Shown one piece after another: positions 1 to 8,464 of a DNA stretch of 64,000 nucleotides. Position 1 is the stretch's first letter. The number at the start of each line of letters is the position of its first letter. Under the pieces are notes generated by a model, which saw nothing but the letters and a program-made list of their open reading frames with translations, was not told the origin of the DNA and made no database searches. The position numbers and the translations under genes are program-made. This stretch comes from Myxococcales bacterium (GTDB lineage: Bacteria > Myxococcota_A > Polyangia > Polyangiales > JAFGIB01), in NCBI GenBank assembly GCA_029880325.1, contig JAOUOP010000005.1, forward strand, positions 1-64,000. The letters are read 5' to 3'.

Positions 1-50
1 GGGGGTGCGACGGGGGGTGCGACGGGGGGTGCGACGGGAGGCGCGATGGC
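1..50. repeat. 12-bp tandem repeat encoding APPV units
   Basis: Three to four near-perfect copies of a 12-base unit (GGGGGGTGCGAC) stand at the window edge. They are in frame with the minus-strand zinc-ribbon gene and encode Val-Ala-Pro-Pro repeats. Because the unit is a multiple of three, copy-number changes would alter linker length without breaking the frame. The array may continue to the left of the window. Confidence 0.8.
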
Positions 51-395
51 GCCCGCCACCCTCGGCGGTTCGGCCGGTGCGTCGTGACCCAGGATCGTGC
101 CGCCGCCGACCTTGGGCTTGCGCATGGCGTTGGCAGCCGCCGAGGCGGCCGCTCCGAAGGCGCCCGCCGCGGCTGGCGGCGCGATGGCCGCGGGCGCGGG
201 GGGTGCGACGGGGGAGGCGCCGGCGGCAGCCATGGGGGGAGCGATAGGCGGCGCAAGGGGCGCTGCGGCACCGGGCTTGGTCACCAGAAAGCTCGTGCCG
301 CACTTGGGGCAGCGCATCTTCATCCCGCGATCGGGGATGCGACGCTCATCGAGTTCGTAGGGGGCGTGACAGGACTCGCACTCAATCGTGATCAT
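1..395 (-). CDS. MJ0042-type zinc-ribbon protein (3' end outside the window)
   Basis: This reads from an ATG at 395 leftwards off the window edge, so only about 131 residues are visible. Residues 1-37 form a zinc ribbon with Cys6-x2-Cys9 and Cys29-x2-Cys32, the MJ0042 finger pattern (ECESC ... MRCPKC). After that comes a long Ala/Pro-rich linker. It ends in a tandem 12-base repeat (1-50) that encodes repeated APPV units. In Myxococcota such fingers usually sit at the N-terminus of larger regulatory or membrane proteins, but the partner domain lies outside the window, so the function is open. The gene is divergent from zapA. No strong Shine-Dalgarno precedes the ATG; the start was chosen because the finger begins directly after it. 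Confidence 0.75.
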   Translation of the reverse strand, partial: MITIECESCHAPYELDERRIPDRGMKMRCPKCGTSFLVTKPGAAAPLAPPIAPPMAAAGASPVAPPAPAAIAPPAAAGAFGAAASAAANAMRKPKVGGGTILGHDAPAEPPRVAGAIAPPVAPPVAPPVAP

Positions 396-632
396 GCTGT
401 ATCCGCGATTCCACTCTCGGTGTTGCAACCCCAGCCACAGGTCGATCCAACACCACTGCCAACCCGTCGCACGGCTCGGCCTTCACCGAGCGATCGCGCC
501 GATGCGGTCGGCCGCGGCAGGCGATCGGGCTCCATGGCGCAAGGATACCATGCCGCGGCGAACGGCGATGGCAGCGCTCGCGCGGGGTCCGTTGCTTGAC
601 GGCTCCGGTGACCCACGGCTAGAGAGGAAGGC

Positions 633-968
633 GTGAAGCAGACGGTTACGCTCGAAATCGCCGGCACCCGTTTTCGGCTGGTGGCCGACACCGATGAAGC
701 CCATCTCCAGGAGCTGGCGGCGCTGGTCAACGAGCGTGTGGCGCAGCTGGGCAAGGGCGGTAGCGCGTCTTCAGGGCAACTGCTGGCGCTGGTCGCATTG
801 GGCTTGGCCGATGATTTGAAGACGGCCGAGCGCAAGCTCAAGCGCGTCGAAGAGCTGACGCGGCGCACGGTGCACAGCGCCCTGGCCCGCATCGATCACC
901 GTCTGGGCGAAGCCCTCGACCACGTGGGCCAGCAGCCCCAGGCCGACGACGAAGACGACGCGCCGTGA
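633..968 (+). CDS. zapA: Cell division protein ZapA
   Basis: A 111-residue protein with the ZapA pattern: an N-terminal beta-rich head (VTLEIAGTRFRL) followed by a long helix rich in Ala, Leu and charged residues that forms the coiled coil, ending in an acidic tail. ZapA binds FtsZ and bundles protofilaments at the Z-ring. The GTG start at 633 has an upstream AGAGGAAGG and agrees with the family's N-terminus. The next gene, 79 bases downstream, is 5-formyltetrahydrofolate cyclo-ligase, the same neighbour as in gammaproteobacteria, which supports the call. In those bacteria the 6S RNA gene lies between the two, but here the gap is too short for it. Confidence 0.87.
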   Translation: MKQTVTLEIAGTRFRLVADTDEAHLQELAALVNERVAQLGKGGSASSGQLLALVALGLADDLKTAERKLKRVEELTRRTVHSALARIDHRLGEALDHVGQQPQADDEDDAP

Positions 969-1047
969 GCCACGGCCACAGGGGGCTGATGTACGGTCGC
1001 ATGCCACATCGGCGCCACCTGCAGGCGGCGTCTCCGAGCGACCTGCG

Positions 1048-1641
1048 GTGAACGGGGCCGATCCCAAGCGCGCCCTGCGTCGGCGCCTTCGAAGGGCCCT
1101 CGAGCAGCTGCCCGAAAGCGTCTGTCGGGCCCAGAGCGCGGCCCTATGCCGTCGCTTGCAGCTCCTGCCCGAGCTGGCTTCGGCGCGCGTGGTGGCCGGC
1201 TATGCGGCCTTCGGCAGTGAGGCCGATCCGGCGGCGGCGCTCGCCTGGCTCGGCGCGCGCGGCGTGGTGCTGGGTCTGCCCCGCATCGTGGCTGGTGTCG
1301 AGGCTGCCGGCGACGGCGGTCGCCTGGAGCTGCATCGCGTCGACGAAGGCACGCGCCTTTTGCAAAACCGCTACGCCATCGCCGAGCCCGACGCCGCCGA
1401 GCCGCTGCTATCGCTTTCGCGCGTCGAGGTGATCCTGGTGCCCGCGCTCGGCGTCGACCGCGAAGGCCGGCGCCTGGGTCGCGGTGGTGGCTACTACGAT
1501 CGGCTCTTGCCGCGCCTGCCCCAGGCCTTCAAGGTAGCGCTCGTGCACGATCTCCAGCTCATCGAGCAGGTGCCGAGCCTGCCCCACGACGCCCGGGTCG
1601 ACTGCATCGTCAGCGACCTCCACACCCACTACGTCCGCTGA
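1048..1641 (+). CDS. ygfA: 5-formyltetrahydrofolate cyclo-ligase
   Basis: A 197-residue protein of normal family length. It converts 5-formyl-THF to 5,10-methenyl-THF at the cost of ATP, recycling a folate storage form. The signature is the glycine-rich motif GRGGGYYDR at residues 144-152, preceded by the conserved VPALGVDREGRRLG. The N-terminal basic helix ([12 protein letters not shown]) also fits. It starts at GTG 1048 and lies between zapA and uvrC on the same strand, with only nine bases before the uvrC start, so the three genes are probably co-transcribed. Confidence 0.9.
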   Translation: MNGADPKRALRRRLRRALEQLPESVCRAQSAALCRRLQLLPELASARVVAGYAAFGSEADPAAALAWLGARGVVLGLPRIVAGVEAAGDGGRLELHRVDEGTRLLQNRYAIAEPDAAEPLLSLSRVEVILVPALGVDREGRRLGRGGGYYDRLLPRLPQAFKVALVHDLQLIEQVPSLPHDARVDCIVSDLHTHYVR

Positions 1642-1650
1642 GGGCTTCGG

Positions 1651-3537
1651 GTGGACGAGCGCACGCGAAAGAAGCTGGATTCGCTGCCCGATCGGGCGGG
1701 CGTCTACCTCTTCCGCGATCACAAGGGGGCGGTGCTCTACGTGGGCAAGGCCAGCAGCCTCAAGAGCCGCGTGCGCAGCTACTTCCAGCGCTCCAGCAGC
1801 GACACGCGCTTCTTCATCGACCGCCTCGAGGCCGAACTCGGCGACATCGAGACCTTCGTCGCCCAAAACGACAAGGAAGCGGCGCTGCTCGAAAACAGCC
1901 TGATCAAGGAGCACCAGCCGCGCTACAACGTCAAGCTTCGCGACGACAAGGACTTCCTGTCGCTGCGCCTCGACGAGCAGGCGAGCTGGCCGCGGCTCGA
2001 GGTGGTGCGGCGTCCGGCCAAGGATGGCGCCCGCTATTTTGGGCCCTACCACAGCGCCACCGCGGCGCGCTCGACGCTGCGCCTGGTCAACCGCCATTTT
2101 CAGCTGCGCACCTGCACCGACAGCGAGCTCGCCTCGCGCAAGCGGCCGTGCTTGCAGTTTCAGATCAAGCGCTGCCCCGGCCCCTGTGTGATGCCGGTGG
2201 CGCCGAATCAATACGCTCAGCAGGTGGAGAGTGTCGGGCTCTTTCTCGAGGGGCGTCACGACGAGCTGCGCGCCCACCTGGAGCAGGCCATGGGCGCCGC
2301 TGCCGCCGACCTCAACTACGAGATGGCCGCGACCTACCGCGACCAGCTGCGCGCGGTGGAGTCCACCCAGCTGCCCCAGCGGGTCTCGGTGGTCAGCGAG
2401 ATCGACCAGGACGTCTTCGGCATGTTCCGCGACGGCCCGAAGGTGGAGCTGGCGGTGTTGATGGCGCGCCGCGGTCGTGTGGTGGGGGTGCGCACCTTCG
2501 CGCTCTCGAACGTGAGCTTACCCGACGACGAGCTGGTGGCGGCCTTCGTCGGCGACTACTACGAGCACGGCAGCTACGTGCCCCATGAGGTGGTGGTGCC
2601 GCGCAGCTTCGAGGTGGCCGAGGGGCTATCGGAATTGCTCTCGGAGCGGCGCGGCCGGCGCGTGAGCATCGTGCAGCCCCAGCGCGGCCTGAAAGCTCGC
2701 CTGTTGCGCATGGCGACCGAAAATGCCCTCCACGCCTATCGGGAAAAGGCGCGCGCCGAGGAAGACATGACGGCGCGCCTGGATGAAATCGCGCGCCGGC
2801 TTTCCTTGCCTCGGCGGCCCGAGCGCATCGAGTGCGTCGACATTTCCCACCTTGGTGGCCAGGAGACGGTGGCCGCCATCGTCGCCTTCGAGCGCGGCCA
2901 GCCCGAGCGTCGCGGCTACCGCAGCTTCCACGTGCGCAACGTCGACGGCGGCGACGACTACGGCGCCATGCGCGAAGTGCTGTCGCGGCGTTTCAAGCGT
3001 GCCCTGGGCGGCGACGCGCGCTGGCAGCTGCCGGACCTGCTGGTGGTCGACGGCGGCAAGGGGCAGCTGGCCATGGCCGAGCAGGCCCTGGGCGAAGTGG
3101 GGGTCGAAGGGCTGAGCCTGGCAGCGCTGGCCAAGGAAAAGGAAAACGTGCGCGGTGAGCGCCTGGTCGACCGCGTCTACCTGCCGGGGCGCATGAACGC
3201 CGTCGAGCTGCGCGAGGGCGGCAGCGCCCTACAGATCCTGGCCCACGCCCGCGACGAGGCCCACCGCGCCAGCAACGCCGCACGCATCAAGCTCGGCAAG
3301 CGCCGTCGCCTGCAGAGCTCGCTCGAGACCATCCCCGGCATCGGCAAAAAGACGCGCGTGACGCTGCTCAAGGCCCTGGGCTCGCTGGCCGCGGTCGCCG
3401 CCGCCGACCTCGAGGCGCTGCGGGCCGCCGGCGCCACGCGCAATCAGGCCCGCGCCATCGTCGACCACTTCGCCTCCGAGCACGACGCCGAGGGCAGCGA
3501 AGAGGAGGCGCTCGACAACGCCTTCGGCGAGCGCTGA
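1651..3537 (+). CDS. uvrC: Excinuclease ABC subunit C
   Basis: A 628-residue protein that makes the dual incisions in nucleotide excision repair together with UvrA and UvrB. The GIY-YIG nuclease domain is at the N-terminus (GVYLF at 17-21, LYVGKA at 29-34). A UVR helix pair that contacts UvrB lies near 205-240. The RNase-H-like second nuclease domain follows (IECVDISHLGG and LLVVDGGKGQL), with a helix-hairpin-helix pair near the C-terminus (IPGIGKKTRVTLLKALGS). Four cysteines cluster around residues 155-180 (CTDS ... CLQF ... CPGPC), as in Fe-S-containing UvrC proteins. GTG start at 1651. It is convergent with the sensor kinase, whose stop lies 11 bases away. Confidence 0.96.
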   Translation: MDERTRKKLDSLPDRAGVYLFRDHKGAVLYVGKASSLKSRVRSYFQRSSSDTRFFIDRLEAELGDIETFVAQNDKEAALLENSLIKEHQPRYNVKLRDDKDFLSLRLDEQASWPRLEVVRRPAKDGARYFGPYHSATAARSTLRLVNRHFQLRTCTDSELASRKRPCLQFQIKRCPGPCVMPVAPNQYAQQVESVGLFLEGRHDELRAHLEQAMGAAAADLNYEMAATYRDQLRAVESTQLPQRVSVVSEIDQDVFGMFRDGPKVELAVLMARRGRVVGVRTFALSNVSLPDDELVAAFVGDYYEHGSYVPHEVVVPRSFEVAEGLSELLSERRGRRVSIVQPQRGLKARLLRMATENALHAYREKARAEEDMTARLDEIARRLSLPRRPERIECVDISHLGGQETVAAIVAFERGQPERRGYRSFHVRNVDGGDDYGAMREVLSRRFKRALGGDARWQLPDLLVVDGGKGQLAMAEQALGEVGVEGLSLAALAKEKENVRGERLVDRVYLPGRMNAVELREGGSALQILAHARDEAHRASNAARIKLGKRRRLQSSLETIPGIGKKTRVTLLKALGSLAAVAAADLEALRAAGATRNQARAIVDHFASEHDAEGSEEEALDNAFGER

Positions 3538-3548
3538 ACACGGGCCGT

Positions 3549-4904
3549 TCAGGCTTGCTTCAGAGTGACATCGAAGCGGGCGCCGGCATCGGGATCGTTT
3601 GCGGCTTCGATGGTGCCGCCGAGGGCTTCGACCAGGGAGTGGCAGACCGCCAGGCCGAGGCCGGTGCCCTGGCCCACGGGCTTGGTGGTGGCGAAGGGTT
3701 CGAAGAGGTGGTCGAGCATCTCGGCGGCGACGCCGGGCCCGCTGTCGCGCACGCTCAGCCGGCAACGGCCCTCGGCGATGGCCTCGGCGCGCACTTCGAT
3801 GGTGCCTTCTCCGGCGAGGGCGTCTAGGGCATTGAGCAGCAGGTTGAGCACCACCTGGGTCAGCTGCGCGTGGGAGCCGACCACGGCGGGCAGGTCGGCA
3901 GCGACCTCGACCTCGATCTGCACCTTTCGCGACTGCTTCTGCGGGCGCACCAGATCCACGGCGTCGGCGACCACCGCATGGAGCTGTGCGCGCTCGCCCA
4001 GCAGATCGGCGTCGGCATCGCGGCGTGAGTAGTCGAGTAGCTGCCGGATGATGCGGTTGATGCGCTCGGTCTCGTCGTGGATGCGGTCGACGAACTCGGC
4101 CTTGCGCCCGGCGTCCAGATCCGGGTCCTTGAGCAACTCGGTCAACCCCAGGATTGCGGCCAGGGGATTGCCTATCTCGTGGGCGACGCCCGCGGCCAGG
4201 CGTCCGATGGACGCGAGCTTCTCGCCGTGGATCAGCTGCCGTTGGGTCGTCTCCAGCTCCACCGTGGTCGCTTCCAGTTGCTGCAGACGCGCTTCCAGGG
4301 CGCCGCGCTCGGCCCGCAGCTGCTTGGCCATCTCGTTGAACGCCCGCGCCAGCCGCTGGGCCTCGGCCGCCCCCTGCACCGGCACCGCAACCTCGGGTGA
4401 ACCGGCGGCCAATTGCTCGCTGCTGCGGGTCAATCGATCGAGCGGGCGCACGATCAGATAGGTCAGCGCCACGTAGGTGAGAAAAAGCACCGCCAGACCG
4501 CTCAGGCCCACGTAGAGCGCCATCAGGCGACCGAAGCTCGAGCGCTGGCCCGGCGGCGGAGGGCGCAACCACAGGCGCAGGCGCGCCCCGTCGCCCAGCT
4601 CCACCTCGACCGCGCGCCCCGTGCGGGTCTCGCCATGGGCTTCGCTGCGACCGTCCGTGTGGTGCAGCTGCACGGCCGCCACGCGCGCATCGGCCGCCAG
4701 CGCGCCGAGCGCATCTTCCAGAGCAGGCCCCTTTTCACCCGAGCGCAGCGTCGCCCCCAGGACCCGCGCCAAAAGCCGGGCCTGTTGGGCCTGCTCCACG
4801 CGCGTCGAGGCTTCGCTCAGCGACAGCGTCGCGGCCCCCAGCAGGGCAAACGACAGCGCGAAAACGATCGACAGCGAAAGGACGATCTGTGCCCTCAGAC
4901 CCAT
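3549..4904 (-). CDS. Membrane sensor histidine kinase with HAMP domain
   Basis: 451 residues. One membrane helix at about 7-29 and a second at 125-152 enclose a periplasmic sensor region of about 95 residues with no recognisable fold. HAMP follows at about 152-205, then a short coiled coil. The dimerisation and phosphoacceptor helix carries His242 in GVAHEIGNPLAAILG. The ATPase domain shows the N box (LNLLLNALDAL) and G boxes (DSGPGV, GQGTGLGLAV). The HEIGNP variant is typical of NtrB/PilS-like and myxobacterial kinases. The double-receiver protein upstream on the same strand (5020-5988) is the obvious partner. The signal sensed cannot be read from the sequence. Confidence 0.9.
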   Translation of the reverse strand: MGLRAQIVLSLSIVFALSFALLGAATLSLSEASTRVEQAQQARLLARVLGATLRSGEKGPALEDALGALAADARVAAVQLHHTDGRSEAHGETRTGRAVEVELGDGARLRLWLRPPPPGQRSSFGRLMALYVGLSGLAVLFLTYVALTYLIVRPLDRLTRSSEQLAAGSPEVAVPVQGAAEAQRLARAFNEMAKQLRAERGALEARLQQLEATTVELETTQRQLIHGEKLASIGRLAAGVAHEIGNPLAAILGLTELLKDPDLDAGRKAEFVDRIHDETERINRIIRQLLDYSRRDADADLLGERAQLHAVVADAVDLVRPQKQSRKVQIEVEVAADLPAVVGSHAQLTQVVLNLLLNALDALAGEGTIEVRAEAIAEGRCRLSVRDSGPGVAAEMLDHLFEPFATTKPVGQGTGLGLAVCHSLVEALGGTIEAANDPDAGARFDVTLKQA

Positions 4905-4980
4905 GAGCCCGAATTATTCATGAAAGCGCGTGATGATCGTGCAGGGGATCGGCTGCACAGGCCCTCCGGCGATCGAAAAC

Positions 4981-4995
4981 AATACCAGGAGTATT
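4981..4995. repeat. 15-base hairpin AATAC-CAGGA-GTATT
   Basis: A perfect five-base stem around a five-base loop lies between the regulator and kinase genes. Its sequence matches the apex of the two long palindromes at 12.8 and 13.3 kb except in the first two loop bases. It stands five bases from the perfect palindrome at 5001-5042. On its own it could be chance. Confidence 0.5.
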
Positions 4996-5000
4996 TGCGA

Positions 5001-5042
5001 GCATCGACGACCTCACGGGCTAGCCCGTGAGGTCGTCGATGC
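5001..5042. repeat. Perfect 42-bp palindrome centred on a stop codon; possible bidirectional terminator
   Basis: Arms 5001-5021 and 5022-5042 are exact reverse complements with no spacer. The centre falls inside the TAG stop of the double-receiver gene, so one arm is made of its last codons (encoding DDLTG) and the other arm is downstream. On the plus strand a TTTTT run follows at 5045-5049; on the minus strand there is no clear T run. It could end transcription or control the regulator/kinase mRNA boundary. A recent inverted duplication is an alternative explanation. Confidence 0.75.
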
Positions 5043-5988
5043 GCTTTTTCAGCTCGGCAAAGCGCTTGAGGAAGTTGCCATGCTCGGCGCGGAAGGCCTG
5101 CATGTAGCGGCGGTCCTCGCGGCGCTGGGAGAGTTCATCCACCAGCTCCTCGAGCGCCATCACCACGTCGTCCGGACCCGACAGCGTCCAGCTTCGCGTC
5201 GGCACGCCGCCCTCGTAGCGCTCGGCCACGCCCTGGCCGTCGCCGCGGTAGAGGATGCCCAGGGTTTGTGCATGCTGGGCCTGGCAGGACTTGAGCACCA
5301 TTTGACCGGGCAAATCCAGCAGTTGATCGCGCACGGCCACGATCTGAAAACTGAACGTGGAAGCCTTGTCGAGTCCCGACCCGCCGCTGAGCTCTACCGA
5401 GATATCCCAGGGTTTGCCCGCCAGCCGCTTGGCCATTTCCTGCAGGAAGGCGTGATCCTCGTCGACGATCAGGATCGCCGGCTTGACCGTCAGGTCCATG
5501 GTGCTCGACTTGCTGCTGGCGTAGACCTTGCGGCCCAGGGTGACCATGATCTTGAAGGCCTCTTCGAGCAGGTCGCGCACCTCGGCCAGGAGCGAACCCT
5601 CGCTGCCGCCGCTGCGAGCGCGGTCGACGGCGATGCGCACCGAAAGCTGCAGGTGCTCCAGCTGATCGGGCCGCTTGCTGACCACATCGACCACGCCCAA
5701 GCGCAGCGCGTCGATGGCAGCCTCGAAGGAGCGGCGCCCGGCCAGCATCACGACCTTGGTGGGTTGCGAGACGCGCTGGATGTCGCGGATCAGCTCCAGA
5801 CCGCCACCGGGCCCGCCGAAGTCCAGGTCGACGACGGCCGCCGGGAAGTACTTGCTCTGCAGCATCTCGAGCGCCACGCCCGTCTCGCCGCAGGCGCTGA
5901 CCACGTAGCCCAGCTGCTGGAAGAGCTGCCGCAGGCCCTCGCGATCCTGGGCGCCACTGTCGGCGATCAGCAATTCCTCTCCGGACAT
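5020..5988 (-). CDS. Double-receiver response regulator without output domain
   Basis: 322 residues with two CheY-like receiver domains and a C-terminal helical tail. The first (about 1-125) has a candidate phospho-acceptor Asp in AAVVDLDFGG and a conserved Lys in VVSKRP. The second (about 165-290) begins with ILIVDEDHAFL, but where the phospho-Asp should be it reads IVAVRDQ, so it looks unable to accept phosphate at the usual place. No DNA-binding or enzymatic output domain is present. The start at ATG 5988 has GGGGAGAG just upstream; a longer frame from 6069 adds 27 unconserved residues. It is probably the partner of the histidine kinase downstream, acting by protein contact. Confidence 0.75.
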   Translation of the reverse strand: MSGEELLIADSGAQDREGLRQLFQQLGYVVSACGETGVALEMLQSKYFPAAVVDLDFGGPGGGLELIRDIQRVSQPTKVVMLAGRRSFEAAIDALRLGVVDVVSKRPDQLEHLQLSVRIAVDRARSGGSEGSLLAEVRDLLEEAFKIMVTLGRKVYASSKSSTMDLTVKPAILIVDEDHAFLQEMAKRLAGKPWDISVELSGGSGLDKASTFSFQIVAVRDQLLDLPGQMVLKSCQAQHAQTLGILYRGDGQGVAERYEGGVPTRSWTLSGPDDVVMALEELVDELSQRREDRRYMQAFRAEHGNFLKRFAELKKRIDDLTG

Positions 5989-6268
5989 GAGCTCTCCCCG
6001 AGCCGGCCGCTCCATACGGCGCGCGGTCGGCCTCGGTCGACCATGAACATACCCGATCGCCGAAGCCAATAACGAATTGTCGCCGGCTTCATGGGCTGCT
6101 CAGGTGGCGTGTAGGAAAAAGTGTTCAGTGCCTTGGTAGGCGATTGAGTGGGCGAAAGAGCTGGCAGCCGCTGCGCGCGGACCGTTATCCTTAAGGCTCT
6201 CAACAACGACTGCGATCACGGCATTCGCCGTTTCAGTCAGCCCGCAGTCATTCCGATTGAGCGCGCCC

Positions 6269-7315
6269 ATGGAAGTCTTCGACCAACTCGATCGCCACGG
6301 CTACGGCGAGCTGCACCTTTCGCTCGATCGCGCCACGGGACTGCGCGCCATCGTCGCCATCCACGACGTCCGGCTGGGTCCGGCCCTGGGCGGTTGCCGT
6401 TTTGTGAGCTACCCGGACGAGCCGGCCGCCATCATCGACGCCATGCGCCTGGCGCGGGCCATGACGGCCAAGGCGGCGCTGGCGCGGCTGCCCCATGGTG
6501 GCGGCAAGGCTGTGATCATGCGACCCGAGGGCGACGATTTCGATCGGGCGGCCCTGTTTCAGAGCTTCGGTCGTTTCGTCGACACCCTCGGCGGTCGCTA
6601 TCTCACCACCGAGGACAGCGGCACCTCCACGGGTGACATCGCCGAGGTGCGCAAGCACACCCGGCACGCCTGCGGCTTCACGGGCGAGGCTGGCGGTTCG
6701 GGCGATCCCTCGCCGTTGACCGCGCTCGGCGTCTGTCGCGGCATCGAGGCCTGTGTCAAACACCGGCTGGGGCGCGACTCGCTACAGGGCCTGCGGGTGG
6801 CGGTGCAGGGCGTGGGCAACGTGGGCGGTCATCTATGCCGCGAACTCGCGTCGCGGGGCGCCAAGCTCGTCATCGCCGACGTGCACGCCCAGCGCTGTGC
6901 CGACCTCTCCGAGGCCCTGGGCGCCGAAATCGCCGAAGTCAGCGCCATCCATCGCGTCGAGTGCGACGTCTTCGCGCCCTGTGCCCTGGGCGGCGCCATC
7001 AATGCGCGCAGCGTGCCCGAGCTGCGCTGCGCCATCGTCGCTGGCGCAGCCAATAACCAGCTCGAAAGCGACGCCGACGGCCAGGCCCTGGCCGAGCGCG
7101 GCATCCTGCTGGCGCCCGACTACGCCATCAACGCTGGCGGCCTGATCAACGTCGCCCTCGAGGTCAGTGGCTACGACCCCGACAGGGCCCGCGAACGCAC
7201 CCTGGCCATCTACGACACCATCCTCGAGATCTGCGAGCGCGCCGATCAGGTCGGCGAGCGCCCCGACCGCATCGCCGACGCCATGGTGGCAGAGATCCTG
7301 GCGGCGGCGGCCTGA
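6269..7315 (+). CDS. Leucine-dehydrogenase-family amino acid dehydrogenase
   Basis: 348 residues, the size of leucine dehydrogenases (Glu/Leu/Phe/Val dehydrogenase family). These NAD-dependent enzymes oxidatively deaminate branched-chain amino acids to 2-oxo acids. The N-terminus (IAIHDVRLGPALGG) and the glycine-rich HGGGK with Lys80, plus Lys68 in MTAKAAL, correspond to the family's substrate and catalytic lysines. The NAD fold shows QGVGNVGGH. The ATG at 6269 was preferred over an in-frame TTG at 6257 because it matches the family N-terminus. Substrate could be Leu, Val or Phe. The gene stands alone, convergent with the PDZ lipoprotein gene, and branched-chain oxo-acid enzymes are not nearby. 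Confidence 0.85.
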   Translation: MEVFDQLDRHGYGELHLSLDRATGLRAIVAIHDVRLGPALGGCRFVSYPDEPAAIIDAMRLARAMTAKAALARLPHGGGKAVIMRPEGDDFDRAALFQSFGRFVDTLGGRYLTTEDSGTSTGDIAEVRKHTRHACGFTGEAGGSGDPSPLTALGVCRGIEACVKHRLGRDSLQGLRVAVQGVGNVGGHLCRELASRGAKLVIADVHAQRCADLSEALGAEIAEVSAIHRVECDVFAPCALGGAINARSVPELRCAIVAGAANNQLESDADGQALAERGILLAPDYAINAGGLINVALEVSGYDPDRARERTLAIYDTILEICERADQVGERPDRIADAMVAEILAAAA

Positions 7316-7330
7316 GCGCCTGGCCTGGCG

Positions 7331-8110
7331 CTACATCGTCAGCCAGACATAGCCGCGATCGAGTTCGACCTGGCGTTCGTTGCCACCCTTGGCATCGGTG
7401 ACGGCCAGGGCATGGCGGCGGTCGGCGGCCAGTGACAGGCGCGAGGCGCAGTCCTTGTCGTCCAGATGTGCCACGCGATCGGGGCCGATGCCCACGATGC
7501 GCTCGCCCACCTTGATGCCGGCGCGGGCTGCTGGTGAGTAGGGTTCGACCCCTAGCACGTGCAGCGCTTCGGAGTGGATCTCGACGGTCAATCCCACGCC
7601 GCGGTGGGGCACGGGATCGTCGAGCAAGACGGTCACCGTGGATTTGCTGTCGAGCTGCAGGCGCGCGATGGCGCCGGGCAGCATGGAGCTGGGCAGGCCG
7701 TTGCGCTCGATGCTGCCCATGGGGTCGTGACCCATGGCCGAGTCGTGATCCCAAAGCTCCAGCCGGAAGCTCTTGCCGCTGCCCACCACCAGGTTCTTGG
7801 GCACGGTGGCATTCCAGGTGGGATGGCTCTGATCCTCGGCCACCTCGGATTCCCACACCAACTGGTCGCCGATGTAGAGGCGCACGAAGGGATCGGGCGG
7901 CGTGTCGTCGTCGTCCCAGGGCAATCCCGAGGGGTTGACCGCGGCGCCGGTCGCCTCGATCAGGCGGAAGCTGTAGAGGTCGCTCGGCCGGTCGCTGCTT
8001 TGGATCCGGGCGTTATTGGCGGGAGACAGGGAAGTGGTGTGGCGCTGGTAGGCGCAGCCCGCTCCCAGGGCTGCGACCGTGGCGCCGATCAGCAAGTCGG
8101 TAGCGCGCAT
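7331..8110 (-). CDS. Lipoprotein with C2-like and PDZ-like domains
   Basis: 259 residues. A signal peptide ends in the lipobox LGAGC, so the mature protein should be lipid-anchored. The central part (PDPFVRLYIGDQLVWESEVAEDQSHP, then FRLELWDHDSAMGHDPMG) looks like a C2-type beta sandwich with Asp-rich calcium loops. The C-terminal third (GVGLTVEI ... VLGVEPYSPAARAGIKVGERIVGIG) reads like a PDZ domain. No protease catalytic residues are visible. ATG 8110 was chosen because the hydrophobic signal follows it directly. It is divergent from the small lipoprotein gene at 8209. The function is unknown; a calcium-dependent envelope scaffold would fit. Confidence 0.7.
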   Translation of the reverse strand: MRATDLLIGATVAALGAGCAYQRHTTSLSPANNARIQSSDRPSDLYSFRLIEATGAAVNPSGLPWDDDDTPPDPFVRLYIGDQLVWESEVAEDQSHPTWNATVPKNLVVGSGKSFRLELWDHDSAMGHDPMGSIERNGLPSSMLPGAIARLQLDSKSTVTVLLDDPVPHRGVGLTVEIHSEALHVLGVEPYSPAARAGIKVGERIVGIGPDRVAHLDDKDCASRLSLAADRRHALAVTDAKGGNERQVELDRGYVWLTM

Positions 8111-8208
8111 GGCGCGGAGAATGCCACGCCTTCCTTGCCCAGGGTAGCTTTCGCAGCGTCGTGACAAACGCGCGGCACCGCGATACACCCGGCCGATCGG
8201 TGCAGACC

Positions 8209-8415
8209 ATGCAGCTTTGGGCTATGAGATTGCGTTGGATCACGCTGCTTGTGCTGGTGCTCGTCGCCTGTGAAGACGATCCCGAAGACCTCGACTACCT
8301 GCACGAGGCGGGCACGCCGGTGCAGGATGGGGGCCCGGAGCCCGACGCCAGTGCCGACCAAGACATCGACCAAGACACCGACCAAGACACCGACCAAGAC
8401 GCCGGCGCACCCTGA
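8209..8415 (+). CDS. Small Asp-rich lipoprotein
   Basis: About 68 residues. A short signal peptide (RLRWITLLVLVLVAC) ends in a lipobox Cys. The rest is acidic and ends in a tandem (DQDT)n tract encoded by a 12-base repeat (GACCAAGACACC) at roughly 8356-8403. There is no folded domain. ATG 8224 would give an equally good signal peptide, so the start is uncertain. The gene lies 50 bases before the symporter gene on the same strand and may share its transcript. The family is not recognised. Confidence 0.5.
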   Translation: MQLWAMRLRWITLLVLVLVACEDDPEDLDYLHEAGTPVQDGGPEPDASADQDIDQDTDQDTDQDAGAP

Positions 8416-8464
8416 TCCCGGGCCGCGTTTTTGCCCCCAGCGGTCGCGCCCGTAGTATCGCCGG

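Noticed and set aside
969..1047. 6S RNA (ssrS) between zapA and the cyclo-ligase gene
   Set aside because: The gap is only 79 bases; 6S RNA is about 180 nucleotides, and no long bulged hairpin is visible.
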